This document shows positions 1 through 7,743 of a stretch of DNA of 64,000 bases, one piece after another. Position 1 is the stretch's first letter. Every line of letters begins with the position of its first letter. The notes below the pieces were generated by a model. It worked only from the letters and a program-made list of their open reading frames with translations. It searched no databases and was not told the DNA's origin. The stretch spans positions 5,621 to 69,620 of the forward strand of contig DITN01000062.1 in the NCBI GenBank assembly GCA_002422865.1. The letters are read 5' to 3'. The translations under genes were made by a program, and so were the position numbers. Origin of the DNA: Bacteroidetes bacterium UBA6183 (GTDB lineage Bacteria > Bacteroidota > Bacteroidia > UKL13-3).

Positions 1-959
1 AATATAGGTTTTAGTATGTTGTTTAGTTGTTCAAATTCTATCAAGAAAGCATCATGTCCGTGAATGGATTTGATTTCGTGGTAAAATGCATTGTTTTTGT
101 AGTTTTTGACTTCCTGAAAAGCTATTTTGATTTCGTTTGCCGTAAAAAAATAATCGGTATCTACGCTAATTAGATGAATGTTTGATGTGATGTTTTTGAT
201 GACTTCCGATTGATTTTTGTTTCTAAAAATATCGGTCGTTTTCAATAAATGATTCATGAGTTTGTAAGCCGAAAGTTGGAATCGATTTTGCAATTTTTCA
301 CCATGATGTAACAACCAACTTTCCACTTGAAACAATCCTTCCGAATTTTGTAATTGGTTATGGAATTTTTCTTGGAGTGATTCGGGTGTTCGATACAATA
401 ACATGGCGTGAATTCGAGCATCGTGAATTGGATTTTTGGAATTATTTAGAATTAGATCTTGGATTAACACATTTCCAATCAACCAATCAGACGCTTTCCA
501 ATTTGTTGCAACTGGAACTAAATTCGCAATTGCTTTTGGTCGAATCGCTGCCATTTCCCAAGCAATTGCTCCGCCTAAACTTCCACCAATGACTGCAAAA
601 ACTTGATTGACTTTGAACGAATCGATTCCCTTCCAAAATAAATTAGCAATATCATACGTGGTGAAATCTTGATAATTTTCAATCAAATTTTCCGCATTTT
701 GATAACCATTACCTGGAATATTGAAAGCCAAAACTGCATATTTTTTGGTATCGATAATTTTATCCTCACCAATTAAAGATTGCCACCAACCGTTTTCACC
801 AAGAACTTGCGAATTTCCCGTCAAAGCATGATTCACCACCACCAAAGGCGCCGAACCAACAGGTTGACCAAATAATTGATACGACAAAATCACTTTGGAT
901 TGCACTACTCCATTTTGCAATGGAACGTTTTGGAACACTATTTTTTGAATTGTACTCAT
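1..959 (-). CDS. metX: homoserine O-acetyltransferase (partial at left edge)
   Basis: An alpha/beta-hydrolase-fold acyltransferase expected to make O-acetyl-L-homoserine from homoserine and acetyl-CoA, the entry to methionine synthesis. 319 codons are visible with no stop before the window edge; the family is about 320-370 residues, so little is missing. Visible motifs: NHALTGNS (residues 43-50) near the oxyanion region, nucleophile elbow GGSLGG with Ser127, acid VDTD (Asp269 likely) and GHDAF with His302. The start is the ATG at 959-957, directly behind the second attenuator hairpin. Arginine codons are mostly CGA (4 of 5), unlike metK (0 of 13), hinting at foreign origin or an assembly join. 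A general alpha/beta hydrolase is the alternative, but the motif set and the Met/Cys leader peptides favour MetX. Confidence 0.85.
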   Translation of the reverse strand, partial: MSTIQKIVFQNVPLQNGVVQSKVILSYQLFGQPVGSAPLVVVNHALTGNSQVLGENGWWQSLIGEDKIIDTKKYAVLAFNIPGNGYQNAENLIENYQDFTTYDIANLFWKGIDSFKVNQVFAVIGGSLGGAIAWEMAAIRPKAIANLVPVATNWKASDWLIGNVLIQDLILNNSKNPIHDARIHAMLLYRTPESLQEKFHNQLQNSEGLFQVESWLLHHGEKLQNRFQLSAYKLMNHLLKTTDIFRNKNQSEVIKNITSNIHLISVDTDYFFTANEIKIAFQEVKNYKNNAFYHEIKSIHGHDAFLIEFEQLNNILKPI

Positions 960-968
960 CTTTCTTTT

Positions 969-1006
969 AAAAAAAAGACTGCTTCAAGAAACCTTTCAGC
1001 AGTCTT
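969..1006 (-). terminator. attenuator hairpin 2, just upstream of metX
   Basis: Read on the minus strand, a 9-bp stem AAGACTGCT / AGCAGTCTT (998-1006 with 975-983) encloses a 14-nt loop and is followed by a run of eight U. It ends about 10 nt before the metX ATG and follows the stop of the second small leader ORF. It has the form of an intrinsic terminator, and its position fits an attenuator. No strong competing pairing to its 5' arm was found in the leader. Confidence 0.8.
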
Positions 1007-1031
1007 CACTTTCAAACAAACAAAAACTAAA

Positions 1032-1103
1032 CTACTTTTTTAATGGATTTATCTTGCTACACATTCGACAACATCGTCTTGGATTGTAAATTGCTATTTT
1101 CAT
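1032..1103 (-). CDS. second metX leader peptide, Cys/Met-rich (23 aa)
   Basis: A 23-codon ORF starting ATG at 1103 and ending TAG at 1032. It begins MKIAIYNPRR and continues with CCRMC, so four of five consecutive codons are Cys or Met. It sits between terminator 1 and terminator 2 of the metX leader. An A-rich stretch precedes the ATG, usual for Bacteroidota ribosome recruitment. Inferred role: a ribosome slowed at the Cys-Cys-Arg-Met-Cys run would alter folding of the downstream hairpin. The length, residue bias and position are seen; the sensing role is inference. Confidence 0.6.
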   Translation of the reverse strand: MKIAIYNPRRCCRMCSKINPLKK

Positions 1104-1125
1104 TTTATTTTTATTTTTTAGAAAT

Positions 1126-1154
1126 AAAAAAAACCTCTGCTTTATACAGAGGTT
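1126..1154 (-). terminator. attenuator hairpin 1 of the metX leader
   Basis: Minus-strand stem AACCTCTG (1147-1154) with CAGAGGTT (1132-1139), loop of 7 nt, then a U-rich tail, 26 nt after the stop of the first leader ORF. The 5' arm CCTCTG can instead pair with CAGAGG at 1195-1200, which lies inside the leader ORF. The terminator and that anti-terminator are mutually exclusive, the layout of classical amino-acid attenuators. Confidence 0.8.
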
Positions 1155-1179
1155 ATATTGAATTAATTTACTTTTAAAA

Positions 1180-1248
1180 TTATGCAATAGGTTTCCTCTG
1201 CGGATTGTTCCACACCATCATACACATATTGCACATTGTAAAGTTCAT
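1180..1248 (-). CDS. first metX leader peptide, Met/Cys-rich (22 aa)
   Basis: A 22-codon ORF, ATG at 1248, TAA at 1180, beginning MNFTMCNMCMMVW. Seven of the first eleven residues are Met or Cys, an extreme bias matching the end products of the pathway of the downstream gene. AGGAAATAG lies just upstream and can serve the ribosome. The codons CAG AGG near the 3' end (1195-1200) are complementary to the 5' arm of terminator 1, so a ribosome stalled in the Met/Cys run would leave them free to block termination, while one reaching the stop would cover them. Expected behaviour: metX on when charged Met- or Cys-tRNA is scarce. Confidence 0.75.
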   Translation of the reverse strand: MNFTMCNMCMMVWNNPQRKPIA

Positions 1249-1274
1249 TTTCTATTTCCTTTAATTTGACAGGA

Positions 1275-1282
1275 CAAAACTA
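1275..1282 (-). promoter_or_regulatory. -7 box of the metX leader promoter
   Basis: TAGTTTTG on the minus strand matches the Bacteroidetes -7 consensus TAnnTTTG exactly. It lies 26 nt before the leader ATG, so transcription would start near 1270. No clear TTTG -33 box is visible at the usual distance. Confidence 0.5.
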
Positions 1283-1442
1283 GATTTATTTTCTAAAATA
1301 AAAAAATAAATAGATTATTTTTCTAAATTTTGTTATTTTAAAACAATTATTTAGATTATTTTTAATAAAAAAGAAATTAAACAAGAAAATCATTCATAAA
1401 AACTATCTTTTTGTAATTTTTAAATTAAAAAGTTAACAACCA

Positions 1443-1472
1443 TTTGAAATTCAATTTCATTTCATACATTTG
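1443..1472 (+). promoter_or_regulatory. metK promoter
   Basis: TTTG (1443-1446), 18 nt, TACATTTG (1465-1472): both Bacteroidetes elements match consensus. The predicted start near 1477 falls immediately before the structured metK leader. Confidence 0.7.
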
Positions 1473-1486
1473 CAAACGAAAACAAA

Positions 1487-1578
1487 GAGGAAAAATTTGA
1501 ACTGATTGCAACCTCATTAAAAAAATGCTAAAGCAGTATTACTACTCTTTACGCAATCCCTGCAATTATTTTTTCCTC
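1487..1578 (+). ncRNA. structured metK leader, possible SAM-responsive element
   Basis: The 5' UTR of metK folds by eye into nested helices: GAGGAAAAA (1487-1495) with TTTTTCCTC closing at 1578; GATTGC (1504-1509) with GCAATC (1553-1558); and GCAG (1533-1536) with CTGC (1560-1563), which may coaxially stack on or compete with the second helix. Single-stranded blocks GCAACC and TGCTAAA recall the conserved core strings of SAM-I riboswitches, but the usual SAM-I P2/P4 elements are not visible. Its place directly before SAM synthetase makes a SAM-sensing element likely; the class is not assigned. Confidence 0.45.
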
Positions 1579-1584
1579 GCTTAA
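1525..1584 (+). CDS. possible 19-codon upstream ORF within the metK leader
   Basis: ATG at 1525 opens 19 codons (starting MLKQYYYSLRNPC) ending TAA at 1582-1584, 19 nt before the metK ATG. It overlaps the 3' half of the structured leader, including both GCAATC and the closing strand. It may be fortuitous. If translated, ribosomes would unfold the leader. No Met/Cys enrichment is seen. Confidence 0.2.
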   Translation: MLKQYYYSLRNPCNYFFLA

Positions 1585-1603
1585 TATTTAAAAACATTTT
1601 ATT

Positions 1604-2857
1604 ATGGCTTATTTATTTACGTCAGAATCAGTGAGTGAAGGACATCCGGACAAAGTTGCGGATCAAATTTCAGACGCATTAATTGATAACTTTTTAGCAT
1701 TTGACCCTGAGTCAAAAGTAGCTTGTGAAACATTGGTGACTACAGGTCAGGTAATTTTGGCTGGAGAAGTAAAATCAAACACCTATTTAGATGTACAAAC
1801 TATCGCAAGAGATGTAATCAAAAAAATTGGTTATACAAAAAGCGAATATATGTTTGAAGCGAATTCTTGCGGAGTTTTATCTGCTATTCACGAACAATCT
1901 GCTGATATCAACCAAGGTGTTGATCGTAAGAAAAAACAAGATCAAGGTGCGGGCGACCAAGGTATGATGTTTGGTTATGCCACTGCTGAAACTGATGATT
2001 ATATGCCTTTGGCTTTAGATCTTGCACATAAAGTGTTAATTGAGTTAGCAGCTTTACGCAGAGAAAACAAAGCAATTAAATACTTACGTCCTGATGCAAA
2101 AAGCCAGGTTACGTTAGAGTATAATGATAAAAACCAACCGGTGCGTATTGATTCAATTGTGGTATCAACACAACATGATGATTTTGATACAGAAGCCAAG
2201 ATGTTGGCTAAAATCAAAAAAGACATCATCGAAATTTTGATTCCTCGCGTAAAAGCTAAATACAAAAAATACGCGAAATTATTTAACAGCGATATTAAAT
2301 ACCACATCAACCCAACAGGTAAATTTGTTATTGGTGGCCCGCATGGCGACACAGGTTTAACAGGTCGTAAAATAATTGTTGATACATACGGTGGTAAAGG
2401 TGCTCATGGTGGAGGCGCATTCTCGGGCAAAGATCCAAGTAAGGTAGATAGAAGTGCTGCTTATGCTACACGCCATATTGCTAAAAACTTGGTAGCTGCA
2501 GGTTTATGCACTGAGGTATTGGTTCAGGTTTCTTATGCTATTGGTGTTAAAGATCCAATGGGTATTTACATCAATACTTATGGCACATCAAAGGTTAAAT
2601 TAACTGATGGTGAAATTGCCAAGAAAGTAGAGAAAATATTCGACATGACTCCTTACGGAATTGAAACCCGTTTAAAATTACGTAATCCTATTTACAGCGA
2701 AACTGCTGCATATGGTCATATGGGTCGTAAAAACGAAACGGTAACTAAAACTTTCGTTTCACCTGATGGTAAAAAATTAACCAAAAAAGTTGAGTTGTTT
2801 ACTTGGGAGAAATTAGATTACGTTGACAAAGTAAAAAAAGCTTTTGGCTTAAAGTAA
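1604..2857 (+). CDS. metK: S-adenosylmethionine synthetase
   Basis: Cytosolic enzyme making S-adenosylmethionine from methionine and ATP. Hallmarks in order: N-terminal SESVSEGHPDKVADQ, the DQGAGDQGMMFGYA hexapeptide region near residues 110-123, GPHGDTGLTGRKI around 247-259, and GGGAFSGKDPSKVDRS around 269-284, which holds the P-loop-like and metal/potassium ligands. Length 417 is slightly above the usual 380-400 but normal for Bacteroidota. It is divergent from metX; the two genes share a 644-bp control region. It is followed by a terminator, so it is probably monocistronic. Confidence 0.98.
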   Translation: MAYLFTSESVSEGHPDKVADQISDALIDNFLAFDPESKVACETLVTTGQVILAGEVKSNTYLDVQTIARDVIKKIGYTKSEYMFEANSCGVLSAIHEQSADINQGVDRKKKQDQGAGDQGMMFGYATAETDDYMPLALDLAHKVLIELAALRRENKAIKYLRPDAKSQVTLEYNDKNQPVRIDSIVVSTQHDDFDTEAKMLAKIKKDIIEILIPRVKAKYKKYAKLFNSDIKYHINPTGKFVIGGPHGDTGLTGRKIIVDTYGGKGAHGGGAFSGKDPSKVDRSAAYATRHIAKNLVAAGLCTEVLVQVSYAIGVKDPMGIYINTYGTSKVKLTDGEIAKKVEKIFDMTPYGIETRLKLRNPIYSETAAYGHMGRKNETVTKTFVSPDGKKLTKKVELFTWEKLDYVDKVKKAFGLK

Positions 2858-2880
2858 TCACATACATTTAATATTTGAGA

Positions 2881-2912
2881 AGGGCAGGAAACATCGGTTT
2901 TCTGTCCTTTTT
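2881..2912 (+). terminator. metK terminator
   Basis: Imperfect stem AGGGCAGGAAAC / GTTTTCTGTCCTTT with a short loop and a U-rich end, 24 nt after the metK stop. Confidence 0.65.
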
Positions 2913-2951
2913 ATTTGCCTGATATGGTAAGTGGTGGTTTTTTTTATGTGA

Positions 2952-5180
2952 ATGCTCCAAAAAACAATTAGTTTTGTAAAGCCTAATCTAATTAAACCTT
3001 TTTTGAGTGACTTGTATACCACATATCATGCAATTTTTGATCACGCACCCAATTGCATAAAAATCCTTACCAAGGATGGCCAATTGCTTAAAATGAATAG
3101 GGCTGGATTGGACTTGATTGATGCCGAAAGTATTGATCAGGTATATATGCACAAAGTAGAGCAATTGGTTCACCCTGATGATGTAGCAATTTTTAGAACG
3201 GCACATCTTAAGGCTGTTTCAGGACATAAGGTTGAAGCAGAGTTTCGTATCCATACATTAAAGGGCGAAACAAGGTATATGCATAGTGTATTAAGCCCCA
3301 TGCGTAGTAATGTTAATGGAGAAATTGATGCAGTTTTAAGTATTACCAGAGATATTACCCAAGAGCGTATTAACCTTAATTTGTTTGACGAGGTTGATCA
3401 GCAATTCACCTCTTTGTTTAACTACCATCCCGATGCCATTATAACAACAGATACTAACGGTAACATTAAACGGTTAAATCCTGCTGCATGTATTCTATTG
3501 GACGCAACTGAGCAGGATTTGATGAATAGAAATTACCAAGATTTTCTTGTTGTTGACCGTGAAAAAGGAACTGAACATTTTGAAAAGGCAATTTATGGCG
3601 AATCTCAGGAGTATGAGATATTTATTGTAACCCATAAAGGTAATGAGAGGTTGGTTTCTATTACATTAATACCTTATAAGCTTGCCGGTACAACGGTGGG
3701 TATAACTGCGGTGGCAAAAGATATTACAGAAATAAGAACTGCAGAAGAAGAAGTAAAATTGAAATCATATTTACTTGATAAAATTCAACAAGCCGTAATT
3801 TTATGTGATTCCAATGGCTCAGTTACTTATTGGAATGAGTATTCGTCTGCACTATTTGGATGGACTAAAGAAGAGGTATACGGAAAAAACGTACTTGAAA
3901 TTTTACCTATTGCAAATAATAAGGAACATGCCGCCCAAATTTTTAATGATTTATTATCAAATAAAAATTGGGATGGAAACTTTATTGTAAGAAAAAAAGA
4001 CAATTCATCGTTTACAGCCAAAGTAAGTGCATCACCATTTTATGGTAAAAGTGGTGATATTATAGGATTGATAGGGTTGGTTAGTGATGTTTCTGATGAG
4101 TTAAAAAATAGAGAGGCGGTTGATTTTCAAGCATATTTACTAAACAATGTTCAACAATCTGTAATTGCCACCAACTTAAATGGAAACATTATTTATTGGA
4201 ATAACTATGCCACTAAACTATTTGGCTTTAGTCGCCAAGAAATGCTCGGTAAAACCATGAATGATTTTGGACTTCATATTGCAGCTAATAAGCAGTTAAA
4301 TACCAAAATAACAAATAACCTCGCAAAAGGATTATCGTGGTCAGGAGAATACAAGGTAAATAATAAAAAAGGTAATGAACTTCATTTGTTTGCTATTATT
4401 TCACCCCTCTATCATCAAGATGTAAGAACGGGAATGTTGGCTGTTTCGTTTGACATATCAGATAAAAAAATAGTAGAACAGGAACGTGATAAACTGATAG
4501 CTGAACTTACCCAACGCAACCAAGATTTAAAAGAATACGGTTACACCGTATCGCATAGTATACGCGCTCCAATTGCCAACTTAGCAGGGCTATTGTCGTT
4601 ATTGGAAAAATCGAAACTATACGATAAAGACGCGCTTGATGTTATAGAGGGGATAGAAGTTTCAACAAAACGTTTGGCCAATGTATTAAACGATTTAATT
4701 GAAACATTAAGTGTAAAAGAACGTACCAATATTGAAAAAGAAAAACTTACTTTTTTAGAAACGTTTAATGAGGTGCAATCTTCTTTACGGGCTTTAATTA
4801 ATGAGCAAGCAGTTAAGCTAACCGTTAATTTTGATAAAGCACCTGAAGTGCTTTATCACAAACCATATTTGGAGAGTTTGTTATATAATTTAATCACTAA
4901 TTCTATCAAATTTAAACAGCGTGATAAAAATCCGCACATCGAAATTACCTCCGTTAAGGAAGGAGATAAAACTATTTTAGTTTATAAAGACAATGGATTA
5001 GGGTTTGATTTGGGTAAATTTAAGCACAAGGTATTTGGCTTACATCAACGCTTTCATCACCATGCGCAAGGCCGTGGGTTAGGCCTATATCTCATAAAAA
5101 CTCAGCTAAGGGTATTGGGTGGTAAAATTGAGCTAAAAAGTATACCTAATCAAGGCTCTACGTTTAAAATAACATTTTAA
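2952..5180 (+). CDS. multi-PAS sensor histidine kinase
   Basis: A 742-residue kinase with four consecutive PAS domains (about residues 22-135, 145-262, 268-385 and 390-510), each ending in a typical (D)ITxxxxxE-like exit helix, then a dimerisation/phosphoacceptor helix (VSHSIRAPIANL, His about 534) and an HATPase domain with N box (NLITNSIKF), G1 (DNGLGFDL) and G2 (GRGLGLYL). No transmembrane helix or receiver domain is visible, so it should be a soluble sensor whose response regulator lies elsewhere. The ligand is unknown. The first ATG at 2952 has no good ribosome site; a slightly later start cannot be excluded. Confidence 0.9.
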   Translation: MLQKTISFVKPNLIKPFLSDLYTTYHAIFDHAPNCIKILTKDGQLLKMNRAGLDLIDAESIDQVYMHKVEQLVHPDDVAIFRTAHLKAVSGHKVEAEFRIHTLKGETRYMHSVLSPMRSNVNGEIDAVLSITRDITQERINLNLFDEVDQQFTSLFNYHPDAIITTDTNGNIKRLNPAACILLDATEQDLMNRNYQDFLVVDREKGTEHFEKAIYGESQEYEIFIVTHKGNERLVSITLIPYKLAGTTVGITAVAKDITEIRTAEEEVKLKSYLLDKIQQAVILCDSNGSVTYWNEYSSALFGWTKEEVYGKNVLEILPIANNKEHAAQIFNDLLSNKNWDGNFIVRKKDNSSFTAKVSASPFYGKSGDIIGLIGLVSDVSDELKNREAVDFQAYLLNNVQQSVIATNLNGNIIYWNNYATKLFGFSRQEMLGKTMNDFGLHIAANKQLNTKITNNLAKGLSWSGEYKVNNKKGNELHLFAIISPLYHQDVRTGMLAVSFDISDKKIVEQERDKLIAELTQRNQDLKEYGYTVSHSIRAPIANLAGLLSLLEKSKLYDKDALDVIEGIEVSTKRLANVLNDLIETLSVKERTNIEKEKLTFLETFNEVQSSLRALINEQAVKLTVNFDKAPEVLYHKPYLESLLYNLITNSIKFKQRDKNPHIEITSVKEGDKTILVYKDNGLGFDLGKFKHKVFGLHQRFHHHAQGRGLGLYLIKTQLRVLGGKIELKSIPNQGSTFKITF

Positions 5181-5217
5181 AGAAGGGTGAATTAAATTAA
5201 TTAATTCACCCTTCTTT
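5179..5217. terminator. bidirectional terminator
   Basis: A perfect 17-bp inverted repeat (5179-5195 with 5201-5217), 5-nt loop, with A-run and T-run flanks. It separates the convergent PAS kinase and DUF2807 genes and should serve both strands. Confidence 0.9.
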
Positions 5218-5218
5218 A

Positions 5219-6682
5219 TTAGAATCCAACTAACATAATTCCTGCGGCAAATGCCCTTACATCCGGAGCTTTACTGTTGTTAAAATAAGGGGTGAGTGAG
5301 TAGTTGGCAAACAATTTAATTTTGTTGTATCCAACTCTTACTGTTCCATCAATCCTAAACGCATTCATGTTAAAATCATCCTTTACGGTCCAACGTTCTT
5401 CTGCACCGTTTGCTGTGGTTTCTGTAACAACTTTTGCCGTGGTGGTATATCTTACAATTGCTCCTACTGCAATATGAAATCCTCCATTTTCGCGCTTTTT
5501 AGTGCCCGGTGCAATTTTAATAAGTAGAGGTACATTTAAATCATAGGTATAAAGTTTATTGGTAGTTAATGCTACTCCGTTACCAGTGCTTCCTAGCGTA
5601 TCAATATTCGGTGTGATGTAAGAGTTGCCTTCAAAGTGATAGTTGCTAAATTGCATGCCTAGGCCTGTGGTAAATGCCACTTTGTTTTTTATAATGTGTC
5701 CGTCAACTTCAAATAGGTTTAATCCATAAAACCAAGAGCTTCCCATTTTGGTGTTTAAAAACTTGTAATCGGTACGGTGTGTAAAATTCATGCTTGATGT
5801 GGTAAGTGCATTTACTCCTGTTTCAAATCCTGCGTATACACGTTTCATGCGCCTGCGTTTTTCAGTTTCATCAGCAGGTTTTTCATTACTGCTTTTATCA
5901 TCATCAATAATAATAAACTTACGTTTCCCAATTTTTAATCGTGTGGTATCAGAATCCGGTGAGTTATTTATGGGTGGAATGGTTAGGTCTAAATCAGCAG
6001 TAAACTCATCCGTGTTGCTTTTAATTTTTCCTGCACCATCAATGTTAAACGTTTTATTTTTAGGTTCACCTTTGTAAGTTACTATACTTGCACCATCTGC
6101 TTTTGCATACAGAGATTCTGTAACCAATATTTTCGCATGACTTCCTCCATCGGTTTCAATGTTCATATTATTTACCGATAAGTTAGTGGCATTTAATATT
6201 ACCGCCCCATCGGTTTTAATTACGGCATTATTTGCCTTGCCATCTAATATCAAATTTGCTCCACCATTCATGTTTACTTTGGTGGTGTTGTTTGATACAA
6301 TTAAATGTGCTTTTGATGCACCGTCCATTACAATACTAAAGTCAGTTGACTTCAATGAATCTAAGCACTCTAACTTCGCACCGCCATCCATCTTTATATC
6401 GGTTATTGATTTTGCGAATAGCTTTATTTTACCGGCTGCGCCAAAATTATCACCAATGGTAAGTTCATTGTTTACTACTTTTAATTCACCAATAAGTTGT
6501 TCGGCATTGTTTTGAATGTATACTGAATACCTGTCGGCAATTACCAATTCAACATTTGCAGTTGCAATTAAATTTATTTTGGTAAATTCACCTATAGGCT
6601 GACTGTTTTGTGCTTTTACAGGTTTTAAAAAGATAAGCGGAGCTCCTATTAAAGCCAGTGTTTTTATTATTCTTGTTTTCAT
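5219..6682 (-). CDS. DUF2807 head domain fused to an outer-membrane beta-barrel
   Basis: 487 residues. A signal peptide (to about residue 24, ending KAQ) is followed by a DUF2807 (GIN head) repeat domain at about 30-220, seen as short repeated beta units with alternating polar/small residues (for example MDGGAKLECL, MNGGANLILD, TDGGSHAKIL). An Asp/Glu/Lys-rich linker about 235-275 leads to a C-terminal barrel region (about 275-487) with amphipathic strands and a terminal GIMLVGF. It is the last gene of the sigma/anti-sigma operon (62-nt gap), suggesting an envelope-stress or surface-signalling role. Function unknown. Confidence 0.75.
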   Translation of the reverse strand: MKTRIIKTLALIGAPLIFLKPVKAQNSQPIGEFTKINLIATANVELVIADRYSVYIQNNAEQLIGELKVVNNELTIGDNFGAAGKIKLFAKSITDIKMDGGAKLECLDSLKSTDFSIVMDGASKAHLIVSNNTTKVNMNGGANLILDGKANNAVIKTDGAVILNATNLSVNNMNIETDGGSHAKILVTESLYAKADGASIVTYKGEPKNKTFNIDGAGKIKSNTDEFTADLDLTIPPINNSPDSDTTRLKIGKRKFIIIDDDKSSNEKPADETEKRRRMKRVYAGFETGVNALTTSSMNFTHRTDYKFLNTKMGSSWFYGLNLFEVDGHIIKNKVAFTTGLGMQFSNYHFEGNSYITPNIDTLGSTGNGVALTTNKLYTYDLNVPLLIKIAPGTKKRENGGFHIAVGAIVRYTTTAKVVTETTANGAEERWTVKDDFNMNAFRIDGTVRVGYNKIKLFANYSLTPYFNNSKAPDVRAFAAGIMLVGF

Positions 6683-6744
6683 AATTTGTTAGTTTGATAG
6701 TAATACGATTTGCTGTTTGTAAAAGTTACAGTAGCTGAAAAAAA

Positions 6745-7743
6745 TTATTTTCTAGACCAGGCAAAACCTAACGCTGCAACTTCAAAACGATTGATACGTC
6801 CTGATGTGGTGTCTTTATTAATTGTTAAATCGGCACCGGTTGTTTTGTTTATAATACCCACCAAAGTAATTTCTTTATTGGTATCTGTTTCACCAATTAA
6901 CTGGTTGGTATTTTGTTTTACTTTTTTAGCTACTAAAGTTTTAATGTTGTCGAACTGCTCTTGTTGGGTTGCAGTAGGAGCTTTAGCCACGGCTAATACA
7001 GGTAAAACTTGTGCCTGTGGCTTACCAAGAGTAATATTTGTTTGTTCTATTTGGGCTGAAAAAGTAGAGACAACTTCAGCCTGAACCATTACCTTTTGTA
7101 TGGTTACTATTTCTTGTTTTTGATTAACCACAGGATTTATTTTTTCGGCTTGGACATTTTCTTTTGTTGATGTTGTAACCAATTGAGGTTCGTCAATTAT
7201 TGTATTTTTAGTTGCTGGTGTTGCACCGTTTTCTTTTTTTAAAGCAACAGTTATTTCTTGTTTATTCAACCCAACATAAAATAACGAAACAGTGCTTAGT
7301 AGCACAATAACAGCAGCAATACGCAGTATGGTTTGATGCCAAGTAACTTTTAAGGTTGGCTTTAAAAGTTGATCTTTATACTTAAAGGTAACTGCCAAAT
7401 CAGGTGTGGATTTGGTTAGGGAAAACAACTTTTGCTCGTATTGTAATGTTGGGTTTTGTTTGATGACTTGTTGCAGCGTGTAACTTTCATCCATAATTAA
7501 TTCGCCTTCCACTTCTTTAACCAAAAGTTGTTGGTGGAAATCGTTTTCCGATTTTAACAAAGCACTTTTATCTAAGCTTACTTCATCTGTGTTTAAAGCA
7601 AATGATTGCATGGATTCAAACTCTTGTTTGATATCAGCATGTTGCTCTAAAAACAACAATACCTCGGCCACCTCGTTAGGAGATAAAGCTCCTTCAAGAT
7701 AATCCATTAGGTATATTTCGTAATTGTTTTTATCTATGCTCAT
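6745..7743 (-). CDS. probable anti-sigma factor
   Basis: 332 residues. The N-terminal cytosolic part begins with a YLEGALSPNEVAEVLLFLEQH segment typical of anti-sigma N-domains, but without the Cys/His zinc motif. One transmembrane helix lies at about residues 137-157 (ILRIAAVIVLLSTVSLFYVGL), then a periplasmic tail rich in Thr/Gln/Val. It overlaps the upstream sigma gene by 4 nt (ATGA), so translation is coupled. Expected to hold the ECF sigma factor inactive at the membrane until a periplasmic signal arrives; the release protease or partner is not visible. Confidence 0.65.
   Translation of the reverse strand: MSIDKNNYEIYLMDYLEGALSPNEVAEVLLFLEQHADIKQEFESMQSFALNTDEVSLDKSALLKSENDFHQQLLVKEVEGELIMDESYTLQQVIKQNPTLQYEQKLFSLTKSTPDLAVTFKYKDQLLKPTLKVTWHQTILRIAAVIVLLSTVSLFYVGLNKQEITVALKKENGATPATKNTIIDEPQLVTTSTKENVQAEKINPVVNQKQEIVTIQKVMVQAEVVSTFSAQIEQTNITLGKPQAQVLPVLAVAKAPTATQQEQFDNIKTLVAKKVKQNTNQLIGETDTNKEITLVGIINKTTGADLTINKDTTSGRINRFEVAALGFAWSRK

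Noticed and set aside
377..592. A 71-codon ORF on the plus strand inside metX
   Set aside because: It is antisense to a well-supported MetX reading with intact catalytic motifs; a shadow frame.
1180..1282. A SAM-I riboswitch in front of metX
   Set aside because: The region reads as a short Met/Cys ORF followed by a terminator and lacks the SAM-I core strings.
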